The notes beneath the pieces were generated by a model. The model saw only the letters and a list, made by a program, of their open reading frames with translations. It was not told where the DNA came from and did not search any database. From JAMQPK01 sp963782595 (GTDB lineage: Bacteria > Acidobacteriota > Vicinamibacteria > Vicinamibacterales > JAMQPK01): a DNA stretch of 64,000 nt. Both the position numbers and the translations under genes were made by a program. The stretch spans positions 1 through 64,000 of the forward strand of contig CAWAKJ010000002.1 of NCBI GenBank assembly GCA_963782595.1. The letters are read 5' to 3'. Positions 42,319 to 51,893 of this stretch are shown here, piece by piece. The number at the start of each line of letters is the position of its first letter. Position 1 is the first letter of the stretch.

Positions 42319-43679
42319 TCGTTACCAAGAAGGCTATTTCGCGGCGCACGGTGCTTCGCGGCATCGGCGTGGGGCTGTCCCTTCCGCTGCTCGACGCAAT
42401 GGTGCCGGCGCTGACGGCGTCGCAGAAGACCGCCGCCAAACCGGTGCGTCGTCTCGGCGTGGTGTACCACCCGAACGGCGTCGTGTACGAAAACTGGCTG
42501 CCGACGGGATCCGGCTCGACGTTCGAGTTCTCACGCGTACTCTCTCCTTTTGAAGCGTTCCGCGATCGCGTCGTCGTGGTTACCGGGCTCGCCGATCGGC
42601 AGGCGGAAGCGCTCGGGGATGGCGGCGGCGATCACTCGCGCGCGTCGGGGTCGTATCTGACGGGCGTGCACGTGAAGAAGTCGGACAGTATGGTCCTGAA
42701 CGGGGTGTCGATGGACCAGCTTGCCGCAAAGGCGTTCGAACGCGAGACGCAGCTCTCGTCGCTGCAGTTGACGGTGGACAACAATAACCTGGTCGGGTCG
42801 TGCGACACCGGCTACAGCTGCGCGTACAGCAACACGCTGTCGTGGCTGACGCCGACGCTGCCGCTGATCTCGGAAAACGATCCGCGTGTGGTGTTCGAGC
42901 GGCTCTTCGGCTCGAGCGACAGCACCGATCCGAACGTGCGGATGGCACGCCTCCGGCAGGATCGAAGCATTCTCGATTCGGTGACGGCGCGCGTGAAGCA
43001 GCTGCAGTTGAAGCTGGGCCCCGACGACAACAGGAAAGTGAGCGACTACCTCGAGTCGCTGCGCGACGTCGAGCGCCGCATCCAGAAGGCCGAGGAACAG
43101 AGCTCGCGGGAGCTGCCGGAGGTCGATCGGCCGGTCGGGATTCCCGACTCGTTCGACGAGCACGTGGAGCTGCTGTACGATCTGCAGGCGCTGGCGTTCC
43201 AGTGCGATCTGACACGCGTCATCACGTTCATGTACGGGCGCGAGCAGAGCGCACGCACGTATCCGCAAATCGGCATTGCCGATCCACACCATCAATTGAC
43301 GCACCATCAGAACGATCCGGAGAAGCTCGAGAAATGTACGAAGATACAGGTGCATCACGTCACGTTGTTCACGAAGTACCTGGAGAAGCTGCGGTCGATT
43401 CCGGATGGCGAAGGCACGCTGCTCGACAATTCGGTCATTCTTTTCGGCGCAGGACTCAGCAACAGCGATCGCCACACGCACAGCCCGCTGCCCACGGTCG
43501 TCGTCGGCGGAGGGGCGGGCACGATTAAAGGCGGCCGGCACCTGATCTATCCGGACCAGACGCCTCTCACGAATCTGCACGTTACGTTGCTCGACAAGAT
43601 CGGCGTGCCTGTCGATCGGTTTGGCGACAGCACAGGGACCTTCAAGGAGCTCTCTGAGCTGTCGTCGACCACGGCATAA
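42315..43679 (+). CDS. Tat-exported DUF1552 protein
   Basis: 454 residues. The N-terminus has a Tat motif and hydrophobic stretch (SRRTVLRGIGVGLSLPLLDA). The DUF1552 body includes RRLGVVYHPNGVVYENWLPT, GDGGGDHSRASGSYLTGVHV, DLQALAFQCDLTRVITFMYG, HHQLTHHQNDPEKLEKCTKI and NSVILFGAGLSNSDRHTHSP. The fold is related to alkaline-phosphatase-like DUF1501 proteins. Tat export implies folding, perhaps with a metal, before transport. The start overlaps the DUF1592 stop, so the two are made together and are likely partners. Confidence 0.85.
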   Translation: MIVTKKAISRRTVLRGIGVGLSLPLLDAMVPALTASQKTAAKPVRRLGVVYHPNGVVYENWLPTGSGSTFEFSRVLSPFEAFRDRVVVVTGLADRQAEALGDGGGDHSRASGSYLTGVHVKKSDSMVLNGVSMDQLAAKAFERETQLSSLQLTVDNNNLVGSCDTGYSCAYSNTLSWLTPTLPLISENDPRVVFERLFGSSDSTDPNVRMARLRQDRSILDSVTARVKQLQLKLGPDDNRKVSDYLESLRDVERRIQKAEEQSSRELPEVDRPVGIPDSFDEHVELLYDLQALAFQCDLTRVITFMYGREQSARTYPQIGIADPHHQLTHHQNDPEKLEKCTKIQVHHVTLFTKYLEKLRSIPDGEGTLLDNSVILFGAGLSNSDRHTHSPLPTVVVGGGAGTIKGGRHLIYPDQTPLTNLHVTLLDKIGVPVDRFGDSTGTFKELSELSSTTA

Positions 43680-43713
43680 CGCTTTGTTTACTCGGAAATT
43701 GACAGGGGGGAAT

Positions 43714-46700
43714 GTGATTAAGCGAACAGCGATTCTACTGGTCCTCTGCGCGTCGATCGGGTTGCCGACCGCCGCGGATGCGCAGGTGGCCGGGACTATC
43801 AGTGGGTACGTGAGGGACGAACAAGGGGCAGTGATCCCCGGCGCCGATGTGGTGGCGACGATGGTCGGACAGCAGGTAACGCGTTCGGCGGTCACGGACG
43901 AAACCGGGTTCTTCAACTTTCTCGCGATGCCGAGAGGCAACTACGAAATCACCGCACAGCTCACCGGGTTTACGAGTCAGCGAGCGACGACCGAGTTGAC
44001 CGCCGGAGAAAACCTGCGCGTCGACTTCCGGATGAGCGTCGGCCAGCTCAGCGAGACAGTTACGGTCGCCGGTACCGCGGCGCTGGTCGAGACACGCAGT
44101 GCGACGATGTCCGGCCTGGTCGACGATCGGCGGGTGCAGGAGCTGCCGCTCAACGGCCGCAACGTCGTCGAGCTGGCGAGTACGCTGCCAGGCATCACTG
44201 ACGTGTCGGCGTCCCAGGAGATGGCCAGTACGCGCGGCGGCCCGACGATGATTGTGCACGGAGCGTCGCGCTCGCAGAACAACTTCACATTGAACGGCGC
44301 CAACTTCACGAATTATTCGCAGACCTCCGGCTTCAACCCGCCGCCGCCGGACGCGGTTCAAGAAATCCGCGTGCAGACCTCCACCTTCTCGGCCGAGTTC
44401 GGCAACAACGCCGGCGCGCAGGTGACGATGGTCACCAAGGCCGGCAGCAACCAGTTCCACGGGTCGGCGTGGGAATTTCACCGCAACGACGCGCTGAACG
44501 CCCGGAACTACTTCGCGCCACGGAAGCCGGATCAGGAGCAGAACCAGTGGGGAGCCGCTGGCGGCGGCCGCATCGTGACGAATAAGCTGTTCTTCTTCGG
44601 CGCTTACCAGAAGATGACCAATCGGGCCGAGGCCGTCGGTCAGCAGGCGACCGTGCCGACCGATGCGCAGCGCGCGGGAGACTTCAGAAACCTGACTACA
44701 GCCTTGAGAAACCCCGTCAACCCCTTGAACAACCAGCCCTTCACGAATGCGGCGGGAGCGCCGTGCGTGTCCGGCAACGTGATCGATCTAGGCTGCATCA
44801 GCCCCGTCGCCAGGAACTATCTCGAGAAGTACATCCCGCGGTCGGCGTCCGGCACCGCCGTCAAACTCATTCCGTCGCCGCTCGACGCCTATAACTTCAT
44901 CACCCGGGTGGATTACACCGTTTCGTCCAAGAACACGCTGTTCGGACACTATTTCAAGGACAATTACGAGCGCATCAGCTCGCCTGGAAACGTCGATTAC
45001 GTCGATGAGAGCAACGTCGCGGATATCAACAACTACGGCCTGACCAATACCCACACTTTCAGCTCGACGTTTCTGAACGAGCTGACCGTGTCCTACATAG
45101 ACTCGTCGTCGTTCCGCACGGCGACCGAGAGAGTCCTTCCACGCGACATGGGCATCAACATCGACGAGGGGTATCTGGGCGTGGGGTACAGCTTGAACAT
45201 TTCTGGTGGCCCCAATCTGTCGTTTACGGGGCCCGAGCGGCAGGTCTACAGGAACTGGCACTGGAAGGACGTGATGACGCTGGTGCGGAGCGCCCACACC
45301 TTCAAGTTCGGTTACGAGGGGCAATACGTCAACTTCGACCTTATTCGCGGCAACGGTGCGCGCAGCGCGACCTTTACCGGCACGCGCTCGGGCAATTCGA
45401 TGGCCGACTTCATGCTCGGCGCCTTTGACAACGTCAGCCACGGGTTCGGTGCGGCCGACAGCTTCCCGCTGCTCTGGAAGCACCAGTTCTTCATCCAGGA
45501 TGAGTGGAAGCTCACGCCGCGGCTCACCATGAACGCCGGTCTTCGCTACGAGCCCTTCTTCCCGTGGGAGCAGGAATACGGACGCTACACCTCATGGGAG
45601 TTCGGGACGCAGTCGACGGTGAAACCCGATGCACCGCGTGGAATTCTCTTTCCGGGCGATCCCAATGTGCCGTTCAAGACGCTCGAGAACGATCTCAACA
45701 ACTTCGCGCCGCGGATCGGCGTGGCCTGGGATGTGGACGGCAACGGCCGAACCGTAATCCGCGGCGGTTACGGTATCTACTACAACCACATCGCCGGAAC
45801 GTCGGTCCACGCCGCCGAGGCGCCGTGGACTGGCACAGTTCAGTTGTTCACTGGACGTATCGAAGATCCGTTTGGCTCGCTGAACCGGACGCCGCCGCCA
45901 TCGGGCGTGCCGATTTCCGGCGACTTCGGGTGCGTGCGGGTCAGCGCGTACCCAGGGCTGAATTGTCCGCTGTATCCGCTGCCGCTCAACTTCGTCTACA
46001 ACGATCTCGAGATGGCCACACCTTACGTGCACCACGGCAACGTGTCGTTCCAGCGCCAGCTGACCAACGACATCGTCGTTGACGCTGCATACATCGCTCG
46101 GTTCGGGAAGAAGCTGGAGGGTCATCGTCATTTCAACCCGGCCCAGTTCATCAACTCGCCACTCACTGGCGCGACTCCTTCGACCCAGAACATCAACGAC
46201 CGGGTCCTCTACGAGCCCGGCATCATCGGTCCGACGTCGCGCGTACTCGAGACGGTTTACGAGAGCTGGTACCACGGTCTCGAGCTGAAGGCCACCAAGC
46301 GGATGAGCCACGGGTTCATGTTCTCGACCTTCTACACACTGTCGAAGGCGGAGGACACGATGCTCGATTTGGGCGCCGGTTTGACCGCGGGGGTCGCAAA
46401 CCCGTTCGACCTTGACTTCGCCTCGATGAAGGGACGTTCGCAGTTCGATCGCCGGCACGTCGTCGGGCTGTCGTGGATGTGGGAGCCGAACGCGCAGCTG
46501 GATAACCCCGTCGTCAACGCTCTTCTGGGTGGATGGACGGTAAGCGGTGTGCACAACTGGTCGAGCGGCAGTCCGCTGACGTTTACGATGGGCACCGACG
46601 TGGCGCTCGACGGCACCGGCGGTGCGGGCCGGCAACTGGCGCAGCTGGCGACCGGCAAGACGGTTGACGACATCAAACGGGACCATTCGAGCCGGGAAGA

Positions 46701-47043
46701 CATGGTAAACGCGTTTTTCGACACCACTGCGTTCGCGCCGGTAGCGTCGTTGCCGCGCGGCATCTACGGCAACGTGCCGAAGGGTGCGATCAGTGGACCG
46801 GGTTTGGCGAAGACCGACATCTCAGTGGCGCGTAGTTTCCGCATGCCGGGGCGCGAGGGGATGCGGATTCAGGTCCGCGGTGAGCTGTTCAACGCGTTCA
46901 ACCAGGTAAACTTCAGCGTGCCGCTCAGCGCGACGGTGAACACCACGGCGGTGAGCACCAGCGTCAGCGCGGCGAACTTCGGCCGTATTGTTACCGCTGC
47001 CGACCCTCGGATCGGGCAAATTGCGCTGAAGTTGTTGTGGTAA
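43714..47043 (+). CDS. TonB-dependent receptor with carboxypeptidase-regulatory domain
   Basis: 1,109 residues from GTG 43714, which follows CAGGGGGG. A signal peptide (TAILLVLCASIGLPTAADAQ) precedes the regulatory-like domain (GTISGYVRDEQGAVIPGADV, then TGFFNFLAMPRGNYEITAQL), the plug (QELPLNGRNVVELASTLPGI, then SRSQNNFTLNGANF) and the barrel, which ends PRIGQIALKLLW with the aromatic C-terminus needed for BAM insertion. This is the Oar/SusC-like type typical of Acidobacteria. It is intact, unlike the receptor at 33.9 kb. It follows the DUF1552 gene by 34 bases, so the exported cluster and this receptor may serve the same substrate. Confidence 0.9.
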   Translation: MIKRTAILLVLCASIGLPTAADAQVAGTISGYVRDEQGAVIPGADVVATMVGQQVTRSAVTDETGFFNFLAMPRGNYEITAQLTGFTSQRATTELTAGENLRVDFRMSVGQLSETVTVAGTAALVETRSATMSGLVDDRRVQELPLNGRNVVELASTLPGITDVSASQEMASTRGGPTMIVHGASRSQNNFTLNGANFTNYSQTSGFNPPPPDAVQEIRVQTSTFSAEFGNNAGAQVTMVTKAGSNQFHGSAWEFHRNDALNARNYFAPRKPDQEQNQWGAAGGGRIVTNKLFFFGAYQKMTNRAEAVGQQATVPTDAQRAGDFRNLTTALRNPVNPLNNQPFTNAAGAPCVSGNVIDLGCISPVARNYLEKYIPRSASGTAVKLIPSPLDAYNFITRVDYTVSSKNTLFGHYFKDNYERISSPGNVDYVDESNVADINNYGLTNTHTFSSTFLNELTVSYIDSSSFRTATERVLPRDMGINIDEGYLGVGYSLNISGGPNLSFTGPERQVYRNWHWKDVMTLVRSAHTFKFGYEGQYVNFDLIRGNGARSATFTGTRSGNSMADFMLGAFDNVSHGFGAADSFPLLWKHQFFIQDEWKLTPRLTMNAGLRYEPFFPWEQEYGRYTSWEFGTQSTVKPDAPRGILFPGDPNVPFKTLENDLNNFAPRIGVAWDVDGNGRTVIRGGYGIYYNHIAGTSVHAAEAPWTGTVQLFTGRIEDPFGSLNRTPPPSGVPISGDFGCVRVSAYPGLNCPLYPLPLNFVYNDLEMATPYVHHGNVSFQRQLTNDIVVDAAYIARFGKKLEGHRHFNPAQFINSPLTGATPSTQNINDRVLYEPGIIGPTSRVLETVYESWYHGLELKATKRMSHGFMFSTFYTLSKAEDTMLDLGAGLTAGVANPFDLDFASMKGRSQFDRRHVVGLSWMWEPNAQLDNPVVNALLGGWTVSGVHNWSSGSPLTFTMGTDVALDGTGGAGRQLAQLATGKTVDDIKRDHSSREDMVNAFFDTTAFAPVASLPRGIYGNVPKGAISGPGLAKTDISVARSFRMPGREGMRIQVRGELFNAFNQVNFSVPLSATVNTTAVSTSVSAANFGRIVTAADPRIGQIALKLLW

Positions 47044-47300
47044 CTAGCTGAGATCTGTCAGGGCAGATCGCAGATGGCGGATGGCAGATGATACTAGCTG
47101 AAGTCCGTCAGGGCAGATCGCAGATGGCGGATGGCAGATGACGTTTTCTGCCATCTGCCATCATCCATCTGCCATGACACGTCTTATCTCAAACCATCCG
47201 CCAACGCTGCTCTGGTAGATCACGTGTAGCCCGTCAGGGCAGATGGTAGATGGATGATGTCTTCTGCCATCTTCCATCTGCCCTGAGACGCTTTCCCTTA
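47043..47300. repeat. 50-base tandem repeat and GCAGATGG-rich repeat cluster
   Basis: Two copies of a 49-50-base unit (ACTAGCTGA...GTCAGGGCAGATCG, then CAGATGGCGGATGGCAGATG) lie head to tail at 47043-47140. Shorter direct and inverted copies of GGCAGATGG/CCATCTGCC follow to about 47,290. The stretch 47,175-47,210 repeats the last codons and stop of the lipoprotein gene at 47639 (reverse reading ALADGLR, stop). No gene is present. Confidence 0.85.
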
Positions 47301-47329
47301 AACCGTGTAGTCGCGACGCTACACAGTTT

Positions 47330-47600
47330 CGGCCGCGGGTGGTGATCAGGTTGTATCGGGGCGAGATGGCCGCGCGCTGTACTACGTGGATCCCAAAGGT
47401 CGGCTTCAGAAAATCCCGGTGCGCGAGTGGAACGGCGCATTGCTGTTCGGTGCGTCGGTGGAGCTGCCCACAACAATCGGTAGTGGCCACGCGAACACGC
47501 TTGGATCCTACGCCCATGCCACTTGCAACCGAGATCCGCCTGAGTACTCGGCTGGCAGGCACTACTTCGGCGATAGCCAGAGAGCGTCAGGATTGACCCT
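47330..47600 (+). pseudogene. remnant of a WD40/TolB-like C-terminal propeller
   Basis: One plus-strand frame reads VVSGRDGRALYYVDPKGRLQ KIPVREWNGALLFGASVELP. This matches the pattern of the last WD40-like blades found in acidobacterial serine/threonine kinases and TolB-type proteins (R-x-DG-x-x-LYY-x-x-x-G-x-L-x-x-VPV). No start or upstream domain remains, and both sides run into GCAGATGG repeats. It is a relic. Confidence 0.55.
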
Positions 47601-47638
47601 CTGCCATCAGCCATCTGCCCTCTGCCATGACGCGGGCT

Positions 47639-48187
47639 TTATCTCAAACCATCAGCCAACGTTTCCGCCTTGTCCACAGACGATTCCGCCAGCAGCAGAT
47701 TGTTCGCCTGGACTGCCGCATGGGCCTGCGACAGGAACCCCCGGGCCGAGTCGTAATCGGCGCGCTTACCGGGGTTGAGCCGGCGCCGGTCGATCGAGTC
47801 CAGCTTCTGCTTCGTGCGGACCAGCCGTTCGCGCACCTGAGCCGTCGTCAGCGTGCGCCCGGCGGGCCCTGCCGGACGAAGCTCCGGTGGAGGCGACTGG
47901 CGAGCGGGCTCGGGCGTCTGCGCTACCGGCGGTGAGACTGCCGGCGGCGCCGCAGGCACACGCGGAGTTGAAGGCGCTGCGGCGGCCGGTATGACCGGCG
48001 GTGCGGTCTCTGGTGCCTCGGGCGGCGGCGCTTCGGCCACTGCGGGCACGGGATCCATCGCAATACGCGGCGGCGGCTCGGGGATTTCAAGGGGTACCGC
48101 GCCCGCCGAGCGCGCAGGGTTTGAAGCACACGCAGCGCCGCATGCCACGCCCAGCAGAATGGCGCCTCGTAGCGCACTCCTCAACAT
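47639..48187 (-). CDS. Pro/Ala-rich lipoprotein
   Basis: 182 residues. The signal MLRSALRGAILLGVACGAAC ends in a lipobox-like cysteine. A long Pro/Ala/Glu linker (residues 30-110) reaches outward, then a helical C-terminal part begins LTTAQVRERLVRTKQKLDSI and includes LSQAHAAVQANNLLLAESSV, as in short TPR-like domains. It lies 28 bases after the histidine kinase gene on the same strand and is probably the third gene of that operon. No enzymatic motif. Confidence 0.75.
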   Translation of the reverse strand: MLRSALRGAILLGVACGAACASNPARSAGAVPLEIPEPPPRIAMDPVPAVAEAPPPEAPETAPPVIPAAAAPSTPRVPAAPPAVSPPVAQTPEPARQSPPPELRPAGPAGRTLTTAQVRERLVRTKQKLDSIDRRRLNPGKRADYDSARGFLSQAHAAVQANNLLLAESSVDKAETLADGLR

Positions 48188-48215
48188 CGTTGGCTCTTTG
48201 TGTCCCTATTATCCT

Positions 48216-49676
48216 TTACATTTGAGGTAACAACAGCCGGAACGTTGTTCCGCGTCCCTCAGTCGACTGTACCTCGACCTCTCCACCGTGTAACTGCACG
48301 ATCCGGTAAACGATCGACAGTCCGATGCCGCTGCCCTCGGGCTTTGTTGTGTAGTAGAGGTCGAAAATGCGATCCAGCTTGTCGGCTGGAATGCCGACGC
48401 CCGTGTCTTCGATCGTGAGCTCCAGGCGTCGATCTTTGGCCGTCCTCGCGCCCATGGTCAGCTTGCCCCCGGCAGGCATGGCCTGGCAGCCGTTGAGCGC
48501 CAGGTTCAGCAGCGCCTGTCGCAGCAGGGCGGGATCCGCCCGCATCTCGCCGACGTTCGAGACTTCGGCTCGACACACGATGCCGCTGCGCCGGGCGTCG
48601 GGCTCGACGAGCGCAATCACCTCGTTGATCACCAACTGCACGTTCACAGGCTGGAGTTGCAGCTCTTCGGGCCTGATGAATCGGACGAAGCCGGTGATGA
48701 CCTCGTCGAGGCGCTTGATTTCTGATGCAATCACGTCGATGTGCTCGCGAGCGCCGCTCATGTCCGGCTGCGGCGGCTCCTCGCGGCCGTCGAGGCCGAG
48801 TACGGCGCCGACGGGCGTCCGCGAGCTTTGCTGCAACCGGTGAAGATGCTCGCGTACGAGCTCGAGATGTATGGTCATGGCGTTCAGCGGGTTTCTGACT
48901 TCGTGCGTTACGCCGGCCATGAGCCTGCCGAGCGATCGCGCTGCCAGCTTCTCGCTGATGGCCCTGAACGATTCTCCGACGCCTTCGAGCTCCTCATCGG
49001 GTGGCAGGTCGATGCTGCCGACCTTCTCGCCGCGCTGCAGCTTCATGAGACCGCTGTTGATGACGTGAATGGGGCGCAGGATGAGGCCTGCGAGGATCAT
49101 CCCGACCAGAATGGACGCGCACGAGATCACGGCGGTGGTCCAGAGCATCGGCTGGACGGCCTTCGTCAGGTCGTCGCGAATGAGGATGGGGGAGAGCCCG
49201 ACGCGAATCGCTCCGAACGGGGAGTCGCCGAGCTCCAGGGGCAACACCACCTCGAGCGCTCGATCGGCGTAAATGGCCCGGATCTGCGCGAGCGTATCTC
49301 GCTCGAGTACCGCCGCCAGGCTCTCGCCGGGCTCGATCCTCTGGCCCTCGGCCGCCGGGAAACTGTGCAAGATCGCCCGGCCTTCGTTGTCGACGACGGC
49401 GGCATAGGTGACGTTCCGGCTGTAGGCGGCCGTCGACTCCAGGATGGAGCGGATGCCGGCATCGTTGCCCAGGGAGGACGCCGGATCGCCGCCCGCCGCA
49501 ATGGCATCGCGCGCGCGCTGATAGATGGTGCGGCCCAGCAGGTCGCCGATGCCGCGGCTGTCTTCCAGGCCCACGCGCGCAAGATTGGCGACATGCTGCA
49601 GGCTCAGCACAATCATGGCGAGCGCTATCAGCAGGGTGACCGCGGCGGTTTGCCTGACTCTCAAACTGGCGCGCAT
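48216..49676 (-). CDS. membrane sensor histidine kinase
   Basis: 486 residues. Two membrane segments (AAVTLLIALAMIVLSLQHVA and TTAVISCASILVGMILAGLI) enclose a periplasmic sensor of about 150 residues (GNDAGIRSILESTAAYSRNV TYAAVVDN). A HAMP-like linker follows. The phospho-acceptor H-box is LMAGVTHEVRNPLNAMTIHL. The ATPase domain has N-box ALLNLALNGCQAMPAGG, G1 EDTGVGIPADKLDRIFDLYY and G2 GSGIGLSIVYRIVQLHGGEV. It starts six bases after the NtrC-type gene, so it is the cognate kinase. The sensed signal is unknown. Confidence 0.9.
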   Translation of the reverse strand: MRASLRVRQTAAVTLLIALAMIVLSLQHVANLARVGLEDSRGIGDLLGRTIYQRARDAIAAGGDPASSLGNDAGIRSILESTAAYSRNVTYAAVVDNEGRAILHSFPAAEGQRIEPGESLAAVLERDTLAQIRAIYADRALEVVLPLELGDSPFGAIRVGLSPILIRDDLTKAVQPMLWTTAVISCASILVGMILAGLILRPIHVINSGLMKLQRGEKVGSIDLPPDEELEGVGESFRAISEKLAARSLGRLMAGVTHEVRNPLNAMTIHLELVREHLHRLQQSSRTPVGAVLGLDGREEPPQPDMSGAREHIDVIASEIKRLDEVITGFVRFIRPEELQLQPVNVQLVINEVIALVEPDARRSGIVCRAEVSNVGEMRADPALLRQALLNLALNGCQAMPAGGKLTMGARTAKDRRLELTIEDTGVGIPADKLDRIFDLYYTTKPEGSGIGLSIVYRIVQLHGGEVEVQSTEGRGTTFRLLLPQM

Positions 49677-49682
49677 GGCAGA

Positions 49683-51041
49683 TCAGGGTTTTTCAGCTTC
49701 GCGGCGGAATCGTTTCAACTTGTTGTGAAGAGTCTTTACCGTGACGCCGAGTATTTCGGCCGCCCGCGTCTTGTTGTCGCGAGTATGCGCGAGCGTGAGC
49801 TCGATGAGCCGGCGTTCGGCTTCGTCGACGGTCATGCCCGGCGTGAGGCCAGCCGACTGAATCGATGGCGGAGGCGGCCCGGAGAGATCGCCGGGCAGAT
49901 GGTCCGTCTCGACGAAGTCGCCCGGGCTCAGGATGACGGCGCGCTCGATGACGTTGCGCAGTTCGCGAACGTTGCCCGGCCACAAATATCGCTGCAGCAG
50001 GCGTATCGCCTCCGGCGCCAGCGCCCTGACCGACTTGCCGTTCCGTGCGTTGAACTCGGCAATGAAGGTCTCGACCAGCAGCGGGATGTCCTCTACCCGT
50101 TCGCGGAGCGGTGGAACACAGATGCCGATGACGTTGATACGGTAGTACAGATCTTCGCGTAATTTCCCTTGTTGGACGGCCTTTGCCGGGTCCACGTTGG
50201 TGGCCGCGATCAGGCGTACGTCAACCGGTTGTTCTTTCTGGCCTCCCAGGCGCCGCACCGTTCGCTCCTGCAGCACGCGCAGCAGTTTGACCTGGATGGC
50301 AGGGGAGACTTCGGCGATCTCGTCGAGAAACAGTGTTCCCGTATGAGCCATTTCGAAACAGCCTGGACGCCGATCCATGGCGCCCGTAAAGGCGCCGCGT
50401 TCGTGACCGAAGATTTCGTTCTCGAGCAGCGACTCGGGAATGGCCGCGCAGTTGATGGCGACAAACGGATGTTTGCTGCGGCCGCTGAGCTGATGAATGG
50501 TCTTGGCGACCAGTTCCTTGCCGGTTCCGGATTCGCCGTAGACGAACACTGAGGCGGCGGTTGGCGCGGCCTGCTCGATGACGCGATAGACCGCACGCAG
50601 CGCAGGCGCGTTGCCGACCATCTCGCCGAATCGTCCGTGCTCCTGCAGCTGGCGCCGCAGTCCGGCCACGTCGCGCAGCGCAGTTTCCCGCTCGGCGACG
50701 TGCGTCAGCATCGTCCGAAGGCGTTGCGGCTCGACCGGCTTGGCCAGATAGTCGTATGCGCCTTCCTTCATCGCCGACACCGCAGTGTCGACGCTGCCCT
50801 GGGCAGTTATGAGCACGAATGTCAGGCTCGACAGCTGATCCTTGACGCGGCTCAGCAGCTCGAGGCCGTCCATGCGGGGCATGACCATGTCGGCGAGCAC
50901 CACCGAAGGGCGGTAGGTGGTGACCTTCTCCAGGCCCTCCTGACCGTCGGACGCACCTTCGGCTTCATAGCCCCAGGCGCGAACCAGTTCGGTCAGGCCG
51001 CGCCTGGCCGCGGCGTCGTCTTCGACGATGAGGACTCGCAT
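49683..51041 (-). CDS. NtrC-family sigma-54-dependent response regulator
   Basis: 452 residues. The receiver domain has acidic residues EDDAAARRG, phospho-acceptor Asp in VVLADMVMPRMDGLELL and Lys in YDYLAKPVEP. The AAA+ domain has Walker A GESGTGKELVAKTIHQLSGR, the sigma-54 contact loop GAFTGA and Walker B TLFLDEIAEV. The C-terminal Fis-type HTH is RDNKTRAAEILGVTVKTLHN. All parts are present, so it should activate sigma-54 promoters when phosphorylated. ATG 51041 is preferred because it opens directly at the receiver fold; six extra codons upstream are possible. Confidence 0.92.
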   Translation of the reverse strand: MRVLIVEDDAAARRGLTELVRAWGYEAEGASDGQEGLEKVTTYRPSVVLADMVMPRMDGLELLSRVKDQLSSLTFVLITAQGSVDTAVSAMKEGAYDYLAKPVEPQRLRTMLTHVAERETALRDVAGLRRQLQEHGRFGEMVGNAPALRAVYRVIEQAAPTAASVFVYGESGTGKELVAKTIHQLSGRSKHPFVAINCAAIPESLLENEIFGHERGAFTGAMDRRPGCFEMAHTGTLFLDEIAEVSPAIQVKLLRVLQERTVRRLGGQKEQPVDVRLIAATNVDPAKAVQQGKLREDLYYRINVIGICVPPLRERVEDIPLLVETFIAEFNARNGKSVRALAPEAIRLLQRYLWPGNVRELRNVIERAVILSPGDFVETDHLPGDLSGPPPPSIQSAGLTPGMTVDEAERRLIELTLAHTRDNKTRAAEILGVTVKTLHNKLKRFRREAEKP

Positions 51042-51147
51042 TGAGTACCCAGAATACATCGAGTTACAGGGGAGTTCGTGGTGTTCGCAAAGTTTCGTGG
51101 CCTGCCGCGCCGAAGCGATGTGCGAAACGGCGCGAAGGCGGGAGGGT

Positions 51148-51176
51148 GGCCGGGTCCCTTGTTCGGGGACCCGGCC
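51148..51176 (-). terminator. hairpin downstream of the OmpA-family gene
   Basis: GGCCGGGTCCC and GGGACCCGGCC form an 11-base-pair stem with a 7-base loop, 25 bases beyond the stop at 51201. There is no T-run, but its position fits transcription termination before the NtrC-type gene. Confidence 0.6.
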
Positions 51177-51200
51177 GTCGGAGAGAGAATTACGGAACGC

Positions 51201-51893
51201 TTACGCGAGGATGCGGATGACGACCCGGCGATTCTGCGAGCGGCCCGCACGCGAGGTGTTCGGGCTCACGGGCTTGTCTTCGCCCCAGCTGATGACGTTG
51301 ATCTTGTGCAGAGGCACCTGATGCGCTTCGTAGAGATAGCGCTTGACCGCCTCGGCACGGGCCTCGCCGATGCGCTGGTTCACCATCTTGTCGCCGCTGT
51401 TATCGGTGTGCCCTTCGATCTCGACGAAGTTGCCGCGCGGATTCGCCTTGAGCTCGGCGATCATCTGATCGATGCGCGCCTGGACCGGCTCTGGGAGCTG
51501 TGACGAGGCGAACTTGAAGCCGCCTTGGTCCTCGCTGATGACGACTTCATACACGAGCCGCTTGCTCGCGACATCGACGGCTGTGGCCTTGGCGTCTGCC
51601 GCGGCTGCTGCAGAATTTGCCGCGGTCGCTGCAGAATTTGCCGTGGTGGCTGCAGTCTGCGCTTCCTTTGCCCAGATGCCGACCTGGTCGGCCTTGGCAT
51701 CCACCTGCTTGATCTGCGCGGAGTTCTGCCGAGTCGCTTCCTGAGTGCTTTCAAGCGACTGAGAAAGCGTTTCGACCCTGGCGCCGACTGCCGCGACTTC
51801 GGTGCGGACGAACTTCTTGGTCGCACACGCGGTGGTGCTGCCGACCACGACTAACCCTACTGCGAGCACGTTGACGATTCGACGGACCTGCAT
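51201..51893 (-). CDS. OmpA-family peptidoglycan-binding lipoprotein
   Basis: 230 residues. The signal VNVLAVGLVVVGSTTAC ends in a lipobox. Residues about 35-110 are a heptad-like coiled coil (VETLSQSLESTQEATRQNSA, then AQTAATTANSAATAANSAAA), a Lpp-like spacer. The OmpA_C domain has the peptidoglycan-binding pattern VEIEGHTDNSGDKMVNQRIG, with EARAEAVKRYL and VISWGEDKPV. It should tether the outer membrane to the wall. A GGGAGAACG ribosome-binding site precedes the ATG. Confidence 0.9.
   Translation of the reverse strand: MQVRRIVNVLAVGLVVVGSTTACATKKFVRTEVAAVGARVETLSQSLESTQEATRQNSAQIKQVDAKADQVGIWAKEAQTAATTANSAATAANSAAAAADAKATAVDVASKRLVYEVVISEDQGGFKFASSQLPEPVQARIDQMIAELKANPRGNFVEIEGHTDNSGDKMVNQRIGEARAEAVKRYLYEAHQVPLHKINVISWGEDKPVSPNTSRAGRSQNRRVVIRILA

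Noticed and set aside
47043..47140. Considered as a short CRISPR array because of two 50-base repeats
   Set aside because: The units are directly adjacent with no unique spacers, and no cas gene is nearby.
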